This document shows, piece by piece, positions 20,256 to 27,731 of a stretch of DNA of 27,731 bases. Origin of the DNA: Triparma columacea (Eukaryota; Sar; Bolidophyceae; Parmales; Triparmaceae); the NCBI GenBank assembly GCA_030267965.1, contig BRYA01000713.1, positions 4,989-32,719 on the forward strand, written 5' to 3'. Position numbers and translations under genes: made by a program. The notes beneath the pieces are model-generated. The model searched no databases, had not been told where the DNA came from, and was given only the letters and a program-made list of their open reading frames with translations. Position 1 is the stretch's first letter; each line of letters opens with the position of its first letter.

Positions 20256-21911
20256 ATGTCTGAATACAACCTCGACAATGATTTTTCATCCAGCTTCTTG
20301 AAGAACGCGTTAAAGACCGAGATCTGGAACAAGTTAGTCAACCAAAAAGCAAACGCCTGCCCCATGGCCATGAGGGTCGCGTGGCACTCGAGTGGAACCT
20401 TTGATAAATCTGATAACTCCGGAGGAAGCGACGGCGCAACCATGAGGTTCGAGCCAGAGAAATCCGACGGCGCCAACGCGGGCTTGCACATCATCCACGA
20501 TCTTCTGATCCCTGTCAAGAAAGAGTTCCCCAACATTTCGACTGCTGGTAAGTACTCGGAAGGGTGGGGGGTGGGAAGAAGGTATCGAGGGCGAAAGGAA
20601 GAGAAGCGACGTAACTATGGTTACATACTACTAACTAAATATCGCTTAACCCTTTACAATCCCGTTAGACATCTGGGCTATGTCCGGAGCTGTCGCAGTC
20701 GAGTTCGCCGGCGGTCCTTCCGTCCCTTTCTCCCTCGGTCGCAGCGACTCCCCCAAGCCCGTCCCTCCCAACGGTCGTCTCCCCGACGCCTCCCAAGGCG
20801 CAGAGCACCTGAGGGAAGTGTTTGGGAGGATGGGATTCAACGACAGGGAGATCGTTGCGCTCAGCGGGGGACACACGCTGGGGAGGTGCCACAAGGTCAG
20901 GTCGGGATTTGATGGGGCATGGACTCAGGTGAGTTGGCCATGGCTTCCGCAAGACATTGCGACCACGACATTCAAACTACGACCTCACTTTGCTCCTTCA
21001 CCCTCTGCCTTCCCTCCCTCCTCCCTCCCTCCTTCTAGAACCCGCTAAAATTTGATAACTCCTACTTTAAGAACCTCATGGATATGGAGTGGAAACCGAG
21101 AGAGGTGAGATTAAGACCCAGATACAAGGGGACGATACTAAGCTGCCGTTCCTCATTCTCATCCTAATTGCCCCTCTAACTTTTCCCGCTCATTTCACAA
21201 CAGTGGGATGGCCCCTTGCAGTACACTGATCCATCCGGCACCCTGACCATGCTCCCCACTGATATCGCCCTCAAGACAGATCCCTCCTTTTCTGTAACTG
21301 CCCGTCTCTACGCCGACGACGAGTCCGTCTTCTTCAGTGACTTTTCCTTAGCTTACTCCAAGCTCCTCTCCCTAGGTTGCGAGAGCGCTCCCCCCGCCTG
21401 CCCCCACGCCAGGGAGGCCTTCTCAGCCGAGTTCAGGGACCACAGCATGCACGGCTCGATCGAGCACTGCAGGGCCGCCGTCGAGAAGGGCGCGGACGTT
21501 CACTCGAGGGAGAAGGTTAGTGTGGGGGGCCGTATAATTTGGGCAAAGACCTTCTTCAACTTTCTTGCGTTACGCAACAAGCTAACCCGCCTTTTCCTCT
21601 CGCCTCAGAACTCCGGCCGCACCGCTCTCCACAAGGCTTGTTACTGGAACCACACCCACATGATGTCCTGGATGCTCACAGATTTAAAGCTCGATCCAAA
21701 CGTCCAGGATTACAACGGCGACACCGCCCTCCACGACGCTTCAATGTTCGGACACGTTAAGATCGTTGAGGCTCTGCTGGAGGCTGGATGTGACAGGAGC
21801 ATCAAGAACAAGAGCGGGAAGACTGCCGCTGAGGTTGCTGTGGATTACGAGAAACCTGAGACAGCAGCGATCCTTAAGGGGAAGGGAGGGGTGGAGCTAC
21901 CAGTTGTTTAA
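20256..21911 (+). CDS. Class I heme peroxidase (ascorbate-peroxidase type) fused to ankyrin repeats
   Basis: Five exons (20256-20547, 20669-20928, 21039-21104, 21204-21515, 21609-21911) join in phase to 410 residues. The peroxidase part (about 1-270) has the distal site [12 protein letters not shown] (Arg, Trp, His), [16 protein letters not shown] formed across intron 1, the proximal histidine in [12 protein letters not shown], and [31 protein letters not shown], all close to ascorbate peroxidase. It would reduce H2O2 using ascorbate or cytochrome c. From about 275 the protein continues into three to four ankyrin repeats ([46 protein letters not shown]). Exon 4 spans the joint and contains both peroxidase and ankyrin sequence, so this is one gene and not two neighbours. 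No targeting peptide: probably cytosolic. The TTGACCATGTCT context supports the ATG at 20256. Confidence 0.88.
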
Positions 21912-21990
21912 GAGGGGTTGGAGACGGGTTTGAGACGGGTTGGAGACGGGTTGGAGACGGTTTGGAGACGGGTTGAAGAGGGGTTGAAGA
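21912..21990. repeat. Short minisatellite, 11-bp units
   Basis: Directly after the peroxidase-ankyrin stop codon come about seven imperfect copies of GGGTTGGAGAC, with T, A and spacing variants. It lies in the 3' UTR. Confidence 0.6.
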
Positions 21991-22125
21991 CATGACGAAG
22001 ACGGCTTTAAAGCAGTGGCTATAGTGGTTGCACGAGCGAAAGTAGTATTTCATTTTACCATTTAATTGAAAAAGGGGAATTGAAGCACGTTCTTTCTCTC
22101 AAAATTTGAGAATTCATTTCCCAAA

Positions 22126-23127
22126 ATGAGCAAAACTTATCGCAATGATCCACTGAATAATGACGACAGTGATCCAGAGACCCAGACGTACGAGTTCAAT
22201 CGAGCAGATGTCATCAAGGTAATCAAATATGTCTCCAAAGTCCTCCCCAATCGTCATGTTCTCGTCACAACTAATTCCCCCTTCCCTCTCCTCTTCTCAA
22301 CCTGAAACCTTCCCTAAAACAGTTCGAGACGGAGCTTGCGAGGGCATACTCGTGGTTGATGTTCATTCACCCGTTAACTTGGATCTGTTGCCCCTGTGTT
22401 TGCTACCAAAACTTTGTGCTCCTCGAACAGGTGAGAGAGAGAGAGTTAAAGAGAGAGATTGAGAGAGAGACTGAGAGAGAGACTGAAAAGAGAGAGAGAG
22501 AGAGAGAAAGAAGGGTATGGTTGTGTGTCGAGGTTGTACGTTATGCAAGCTAATCCTCCACTCTGAAACCCAATTCTCTTTCTCCCCTCTCCCCCCCCCT
22601 CACTTCTTTAGAATACCAGTGACCGCGTAAACGCAACTCAGGTATCATTAACCCGCGACGGTATCCGTTACGTGGTCGACCGTCACAAGAAAGGTTGCCG
22701 TATGGACTGTGAGGACCAAGGCAAGGTCTCCAAGACCGTAAGCTACCGCAAGATTACCGACTGCGACGTTACAGAGCCGGCGGGGAAGAGCGGGCCTTGC
22801 TGCTGTATGGTGAAGAACACTTTGAGCAGGGTCAACGTTGACACGGCGAGCAGCGGAGGTACGGACGCACAGGGGAATAGGATTTACGAACTCAGCATCG
22901 TGGGGCTTAAGGATCCTGTCGCTTTCAAGAAGGACGTATGGGAAAGGATCAGGGAGGACGGAGGTAGGGGAGGAGGTACGGCTGTTGCAGCTGCGTACCC
23001 GATGGAGAGAGGGGGAGGGAAAGGTGTTGTTGAAAGGATGGAGGAAATTCAAACACTGAAGGATAAGGGACTCATCACGGAGAAGGAGTTTCAGGAGAAG
23101 AGGGGAGCGATTCTTAACGATGCTTGA
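22126..23127 (+). CDS. Membrane-associated PH-like protein with C-terminal SHOCT domain
   Basis: Three exons (22126-22218, 22323-22430, 22612-23127) join in phase 0 to 238 residues; intron 2 holds a GA microsatellite. Residues about 38-60 are hydrophobic and Cys-rich (SWLMFIHPLTWICCPCVCYQ), likely a membrane-inserted or palmitoylated hairpin. The middle (about 75-185), with YRKITDCDV, a Cys triplet, VNVDTASSG and YELSIVGLKDPVAF, resembles the bacterial-type PH fold. The end, ERMEEIQTLKDKGLITEKEF, is a SHOCT domain, a short helical pair usually found at protein ends and thought to mediate oligomerisation. Function unknown; a peripheral membrane role is inferred. The ATG at 22126 is the first in frame of the first exon. 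The DNA coding the last ~60 residues is repeated twice more just downstream. Confidence 0.75.
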
Positions 23128-23338
23128 AAATATTGAAGGGACGTAATGGGATAAGGATTCAGGGAAGACGGAGGTAGGGGAAGATGGCACGGCAGTCGCG
23201 GCTAAGTACCCGATGGAGAGAGGGGGAGGGAAAGGTGTTGTTGAAAGGATGGAGGAAATTCAAACACTTAAGGATAAGGGGTTCATCACGGAGGCGGAGT
23301 TTCAGGAGAAGAGGGGAGCGATTCTTAACGATGCTTGA
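23128..23338 (+). pseudogene. Second tandem copy of the SHOCT gene 3' end
   Basis: 211 bp that repeat the final 211 bp of the SHOCT gene, including the poly-Gly region, the SHOCT helix and the GATGCTTGA end. An extra base near 23186-23215 relative to the gene copy breaks the frame (a TAA results), so it cannot extend the protein. The SHOCT helix part itself remains open. Confidence 0.75.
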
Positions 23339-24004
23339 AAACGATTGAAGGGACGTAATGGGATAAGGATCAGGGAAGACGGAGGTAGGGGTGGAGGGAC
23401 GGCAGTAGCAGCTGCGTACACGATGGAGAGAGGGGGAGGGAAAGGTGTTGTTGAAAGGATGGAGGAAATTCAAACACAGCAAATGGGGTCATATAAGAGA
23501 TTGGAATCTCTTAGTGTTAACAGGAGAAAAAGTGCCTAAATTAAGAGATCGTTAACACCCCATGAACCATGATCTCTTATTAGACCTTATTTTGACCTTT
23601 TCCCCCCCTTCCCCCCCCCAAAACTCCACCTCCCTTTTACGTCATCTTGTCCTAAATGGACGGCGATTCGGTTGCTGGTACGTCCGAATCCGTTGAAGGG
23701 AGCACTACATGGTCTATGGGAGGCGATATATGCTGAAAAAGTCGGAAGCGGGGCAGTGGTTTATAGTTGAAGAGGACAAGGACAAGGCGTAGAGGGGGGG
23801 GGGGTAACAGGGGGAGTAGGGGGGGGGGGGGGGGGGGAATCTCTTATATTTTAACACCCAACCTTGAGAAAATAAGAGATTATTGTTAACACCTCAAATC
23901 AGGAAATCTCTTGTATGACCCCATCTGCTGCACTTAAGGATAAGGGGCTCATCACGGAGAAGGAGTTTCAGGAGAAGAGGGGAGCGATTCTTATCGATGC
24001 TTGA
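23339..24004 (+). pseudogene. Third copy of the SHOCT gene 3' end, split by a transposon
   Basis: The left part (23339-23476) and right part (23931-24004) together make a third copy, about 210 bp once the insertion and a 2-bp duplication are removed. The break falls after ATTCAAACA in the codons for the SHOCT helix. The two intact copies show the uninterrupted site. Confidence 0.8.
23477..23930. mobile_element. 454-bp MITE-like element with 26-bp terminal inverted repeats
   Basis: The ends 23477-23502 and 23905-23930 are inverted repeats that match at 24 of 26 positions and start CAGCARATGGGGTCATA. The flanks suggest a 2-bp CA target duplication. Subterminal motifs of the form AAGAGATY next to GTTAACACC recur on both strands near both ends, as is usual for transposase-binding sites. 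There is no transposase; the middle has G-runs (up to about 20) and only a 28-codon coding-like scrap around 23703-23790. It is thus a non-autonomous DNA transposon. The superfamily is unclear. Confidence 0.8.
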
Positions 24005-24141
24005 ACGAGTGAGGATGCAAACGTTTGACTATTTTGTGGAAGTTTTAAGGGTGAGGGAGGTGACTCTGGGTGTGGGGCAAGGGGGAAAAAGGCTTGACGA
24101 AAGTAATCGGATAACGTTCGTTTTTAAGTCCAAAGGGTGTT

Positions 24142-25012
24142 TCATTTTCGTTTCTTAGAGCCATCAGCAGTACCCTCAACCTCCTCCTCCTCTCCCCTGA
24201 ACATTCTATCGAATGCGTACGTGATACCCGCGTAGCTCACACACCCCTTGACCATTCCTCTAGGTCCCTCACCCTTGCTCAGCATTGCTCCGGCGGCGCA
24301 ACTCGAACAGAGTGAGTTCCAGGGATCGTTGGGTGGAGGGTCGGGACGGAATTGCTTCACAGCGGAACCGAAGAAGGTGAAGTATAGTGCAATCTTACCC
24401 CAAGAGTGTCCCGATACCCTTGCTAGGTTATGTACAGATTTAATGCCCTGTGATTTAACCTTGGTTATTCCTGTAAGGGTTGAGAATCCGTACCCTATCG
24501 TGTAGGAACCTACGTAGGAAACTAGGGTCTCGAGACCTACCTCAAAGGTGGTGGCTACGACCTTGCCGATTGGGGTTAGCTGGGAACGGATTGACTGGAG
24601 GTCTGGGTTGGGGGGAGGGGAGAGTTTTGTAGAGGTGGAGGTAGAGGTGGGGATACACTGAGGGGTGATGGGGTATGGGTGAGGGGTGTGGTGATTGGGG
24701 AGGGAGGGATTGTTAGTTGGCGTTTGTGTGTTGGTTAGGAGTGAGTGTGTTGTTGTAATTAGGGGTTGATGACCACCTGACGAGCACACGATGAGCACCT
24801 GATGAGCACCTGATGAGCTAATGTGAAATGTGTTGGCCACAACCCTAACATAAACTTACTTGTTTTGATGAGGAAGAAGAGGAAGAAGTGAACGATGAAA
24901 GATTGTTGTTTTTATTATTCAATGACGTCAATGACACATACTTTTGATTGAACAAATGAGATGATGACAATGATAGTATCACAAGGAATAGAAGCACACT
25001 GAATAACGTCAT
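24142..25012 (-). CDS. Tim17/Tim22/Tim23 (PRAT) family protein with signal-plus-transit presequence
   Basis: Two exons (24860-25012 and 24142-24657) join in phase 0 to 222 residues across a 202-nt intron (GTAAGT donor, CCCCTCAG acceptor). Exon 1 encodes a clear signal peptide (MTLFSVLLFLVILSLSSS) followed by a Ser/Asn-rich stretch with almost no acidic residues. Exon 2 begins with a Thr/Ser/Pro linker. The remainder (about 75-205) is a Tim17-family domain: four weak membrane helices, with NDPWNSLCSSCAAGAMLSKG and GPRGMVKGCVSYAGITYAFD matching its conserved C-terminal half. The end is acidic then KKRK. Such proteins form translocases or solute channels in mitochondria and plastid envelopes. 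The bipartite presequence suggests a complex plastid. A simpler alternative, starting at 24840 inside the intron, gives a 232-residue product with an odd N-terminus and is less likely. Confidence 0.72.
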
Positions 25013-25119
25013 ATTTGGAGGAATTTGGATGAAATAATTTTGAGCCCAGCAAGAAAGTTGGGTTTTGAGAAAAAAAGATTATTATGGGAAATTTTACTGC
25101 CACGCTTCTCAGCGACACC

Positions 25120-25135
25120 TTCGAAGCGCTTCGAA
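25120..25135. repeat. Perfect 16-bp palindrome
   Basis: TTCGAAGCGCTTCGAA is its own reverse complement. It lies downstream of the PH-domain exon and upstream of the Tim17-family gene, about 110 bp before that gene's ATG, so it could be a dimeric regulator's site. No known factor is recognised. Confidence 0.4.
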
Positions 25136-25256
25136 TGACAATGAACCGCACCGCGTTTAATTTGCAAAAGGCCTTCGCCAAATTTAATTCATTATCCCTC
25201 ACCACCTCTTTTTCCCATGGCCACATTTCAACCCTGAACTCTCACGTACCATCGTC

Positions 25257-25838
25257 TCAACTTGAGCAGAATTTTGTAATTGCTTCACACCATTCATTGC
25301 GCTCTTCCATAGTCTTTGCGGCCAAGAGAATTTTCCTCTCTTCAGTGATGAGAGTGAACGGCCACCGCTCCGTTTCAGGCTCCTCGATGCTGGCAAGAGA
25401 ATTCACTGTGAGATAGACATGACCAGAATGGTTACTCCCTCCACCAAGCCAAGAAAACTTCCCGTCTGAAGTAAGAGTTATCGAACGGACTTGCCACTTT
25501 CCCCTGTACTTGCTCTTTTTCAGAAGTTCCCCCCTCTTGGACACTGCAGTAGCTGCCGACAAACCTCGTTCTTCTTGGGAGAACGAACCCGAGAAGGAAC
25601 CCGAAGCCATTGGCGATGAGGAGAGATTTGACATGGATGTAGCGAGAGCCCTGCTATCTGCTGCCCTGAGCTTCCTTTGTAGTTCCTCGTTCTCCCTTCT
25701 CACCACCTCCATCTCAGTACGAAGCTTCTGAAAATCGCCTGGAGGTTCGGCAGCCACTTGCGATGTAGCTGATGGCTTCTTATTCTCCGTTGAAGCCAAG
25801 TCAAGTTGATCAAGTAGGTTTGCGATCTGTGCCTCCTT
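25257..25838 (-). CDS. PH-domain protein or terminal exon, N-terminal coiled coil
   Basis: The open frame ends at 25257 and is open up to a TAA at 25839-25841. There is no ATG until 25712, so it probably belongs to a longer gene. It begins with helix-forming sequence (KEAQIANLLDQLDLAS), then a coiled coil (KLRTEMEVVRRENEELQRKL), a Ser-rich linker, and a pleckstrin-homology domain of about 95 residues. That domain runs from KRGELLKKSKYRGKWQVR to the final helix TMEERNEWCEAITKF with its invariant Trp. PH domains bind phosphoinositides or proteins at membranes. It lies in the same frame and on the same strand as the tandem-module gene just upstream, with only the TAA between. It may be the C-terminal part of that protein. 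Confidence 0.65.
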   Translation of the reverse strand, partial: KEAQIANLLDQLDLASTENKKPSATSQVAAEPPGDFQKLRTEMEVVRRENEELQRKLRAADSRALATSMSNLSSSPMASGSFSGSFSQEERGLSAATAVSKRGELLKKSKYRGKWQVRSITLTSDGKFSWLGGGSNHSGHVYLTVNSLASIEEPETERWPFTLITEERKILLAAKTMEERNEWCEAITKFCSS

Positions 25839-27731
25839 TTATCTGACCTCCCCGAGCTCCCTGATTGCGCCTATGCTGTCGTCGCTCACCCAGATTGCCT
25901 CGCCTGTCTCTTTGTCGCAGACTCTCTTCAGCCCTGAGTAGGTCCTGTCCTTGTCGTGCTCCTCTAGGAACTTCTCAAAGTCCCTCAGCTCACCGCCCCG
26001 CTTCGCCCCCCCGTCCCTCCCCTTCTCTACCTCCGCCTGCACGCTCCCGAAGTCGGCGACGTTGCTGGGCTTCTTCAGGTCGCCCAGGAACCCCTCAGCC
26101 TTGTCCATGATCGACTTGGGCACGAGCGTGCTCGGCACGAACGGGCAAAAGACATTCGCGAGGGAGGCAGCACCGTTCGCCATGGCGGCCACCTGCAACC
26201 CGACCTGCATCATGGGCATGTACTGGTCCACGAGGTCGCTCTTTGTCTCGATCTTGATAGGGAACACGCCCCCTGTGTCGTACATAGGCAGCCCGGTGAG
26301 CTCGTCCACCAGGTAAAGGTAAAGTGTCTTGCTCACGAGACTGCTCTTGACCTCCGCCACCTTTCTCTTGAACGCCGCCCCAAGGAAGCACCTCGTGTAG
26401 CTCGTGGGGTCCGCTACCGCCCCCTGGCCCTCCTCCACCATGCTGGTCACCGTCCCCATCCACTCATCTGCCTGGTCCAGCATGCTCGTCTGCTCCTCTT
26501 CGCTGAGTTCGGCGCCGGGCTCCGGCAGCTCGTAGGGCAGGATGACGNNNTCGACGATGGTGGTCTGGCCCTCCAGCAAGTCGATGGCTGTCGCCTGGAC
26601 TTCGTCGATCTTCTTGTTGGCTGACTCGGCAATGGCTTTTATGCTCATCCTGCGAGCCTTGATGTCAATGGCCAAGCTGCTGCGGGATGTCTCAATGGTA
26701 TCGCCGCCCTTCCGCCCTCCCCCCCTCCCCCTCCCTTCCCCCACGCTAGCCCCGGGTTCAACCTCCATCGCCTTCGTGCTCGCCTCCGTGACCCAGATCG
26801 CTTCTCCGTTCTCTTCGTTGCAGACGCGCCGTAGCCCCGCATACCCCTGCTTGGAGTCGTGCTTGTCAAGGAAGATCTCAAAGTCCCGCAGATCCCCGCC
26901 GCGCTTTGCCTTGCCGCCGCCATCCCCGCTCACCACCGATGCTTGCACACTTGCATTGTCGGCCACGTTGGAGGGCTTGTCGAGGCTGTTCACGAATGAG
27001 TTGGCCTTGGTCAGCATGGTTGACGGGACGAGCTTGCGGGGCAGCATGGGGCAGAAGATGTTGGCCAGGCACGCAGCGCCATTGACGACGGCGGCAGCCT
27101 GCAGACCCATGCGCATCATCGGCATGAACCTTTGCGAGGGAAGTAGATGTGTTAGTGTCGCACTGGTGCCGATGATGTCGCACTGGTGCCGGCAAAATTT
27201 GGGTGGGCACTCACTTGTCGACCAGCTCGCTCTTGGTCTCGATTTTGATGGGGTAGACGCTGGTCTTGTCGTACACAGGCTCATTACTGTACTCATCCAC
27301 CAAGTACAAGTACAGGTGCTCCTCCACCAGCTTCTCCTTGACCTCCGCCATCTTGTTCTTGAATGCCCCCGTGAGGAAGTTTTTGGCGTAGCTAGCAGGG
27401 TTCTGGATCGCCCCCTGCCCCTCCTCCACCAGGTTGGTCACGGTGCCGACCCAGTTCTCCGCCTTGTCCAGCATGCTCCGCTGCTCTTCCTCGCTCATCT
27501 CTTCCGTGGGCGGTGGCAGCTCGTACGGGAGGATGATGAATCGGGTGGGCGTGCTAACCTCCGTGGCCTCGAAGACGGCCTTGCAAAGCTTGCTCGTACT
27601 CTTCTTCACGAGGTCCTGCGTGGCCTCGCCCATCTTGATGATCTGTGCCTGGCCTGCCACCAGCTCGTCTTGCGTGGCCTGCACCCCCTCAATCTTGGCG
27701 ATCATGTTCAGCTGATTCTGCTTCATCTCGT
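25839..27731 (-). CDS. Partial large protein with two copies of an unrecognised ~220-residue module
   Basis: The gene enters from the right edge; its start is outside the window. Exons 27215-27731 and 25839-27129 are joined by an 85-nt intron (AA|GTGAGT, CGCAAAG|G). Two modules follow one another. Each begins ILPYELP, then EEEQxSMLDxAxxW, LYLYLVDE, PIKIETKSxLVDxxMPMM and VNGAAxLANxFCP. Each ends KPSNVAD, KRGGxLRDFExFLxxHD, GLxRVC and GEAIWV. About half the residues agree between copies, so it is an old internal duplication. A basic linker with poly-Gly and a short coiled coil joins them. I do not recognise the family. The frame closes at TAA 25839-25841, straight before the PH-domain frame. 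The three N bases at 26548-26550 hide one or two residues before module 2. Confidence 0.7.
26548..26550. other. 3-base assembly gap (NNN)
   Basis: Three N bases lie in the linker just before the second module. The frame is kept across them, but true gap length is unknown, so the reading frame here is not proven. Confidence 0.95.

Larger units (their letters stand above)
23128..24141. other. Intergenic region with duplicated gene ends and a transposon
   Basis: This lies between the SHOCT gene (plus) and the Tim17-family gene (minus), which converge. It holds two extra copies of the SHOCT gene's 3' end and a 454-bp inverted-repeat element, each listed separately. The remaining 137 bp (24005-24141) should be the two 3' UTRs. 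Confidence 0.7.

Noticed and set aside
23583..23840. Long G and C runs inside the transposon as a possible G-quadruplex or telomere-like repeat
   Set aside because: The runs are homopolymers without a telomere unit and may be partly sequencing artefacts, so no separate function is claimed.

Overview
The window is nuclear DNA of a eukaryotic protist, most probably a photosynthetic, flagellate stramenopile-type alga. Most genes carry short spliceosomal introns (mostly 85-220 nt, donors GTGAG/GTAAG, C/T-rich tracts before the acceptors). A 2218-residue axonemal-type protein points to a flagellum. A Tim17-family protein starts with a signal peptide plus a Ser/Thr-rich stretch, the layout used to enter plastids of secondary red-algal origin. 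A BspA-like leucine-rich repeat gene is also of a kind common in such algae. A bolidophyte (Triparma) would fit, but that is a guess from gene style, not a match I could test. I rebuilt gene models by joining open frames at GT/AG sites and requiring phase to carry through; every joined coding length given is a multiple of three.

Left block, all on the minus strand: a six-exon ASH/MSP-domain protein with EF-hands and IQ-like motifs (417-7672), a phytanoyl-CoA-dioxygenase-like enzyme (7936-8823), a tubulin-tyrosine-ligase-family protein (9195-10385), and a four-exon gene (10619-12967) that joins an Mpv17/PMP22 membrane domain to two ACT domains. The last is the most unusual gene of the window. 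A divergent gap of about 0.6 kb that may hold a dispersed repeat separates this block from a plus-strand USP36/UBP10-type ubiquitin protease (13553-17141).

Middle: a minus-strand BspA-like LRR gene whose conserved-looking C-terminus lies in another frame (17266-18445), then plus-strand heme oxygenase (19009-20096), an ascorbate-peroxidase-type enzyme fused to ankyrin repeats (20256-21911), and a PH-like/SHOCT membrane-associated protein (22126-23127). The 3' end of the SHOCT gene is present three times in tandem, and the third copy is split by a 454-bp element with 26-bp terminal inverted repeats (23477-23930).

Right block, minus strand: the Tim17/PRAT-family plastid candidate (24142-25012), a PH-domain exon (25257-25838), and, separated from it only by one in-frame TAA, a large incomplete gene with two copies of an unrecognised module of about 220 residues, running off the right edge and holding a 3-base N gap. 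The genes form no obvious single pathway. Two heme enzymes, heme oxygenase and the peroxidase, are direct neighbours on one strand.
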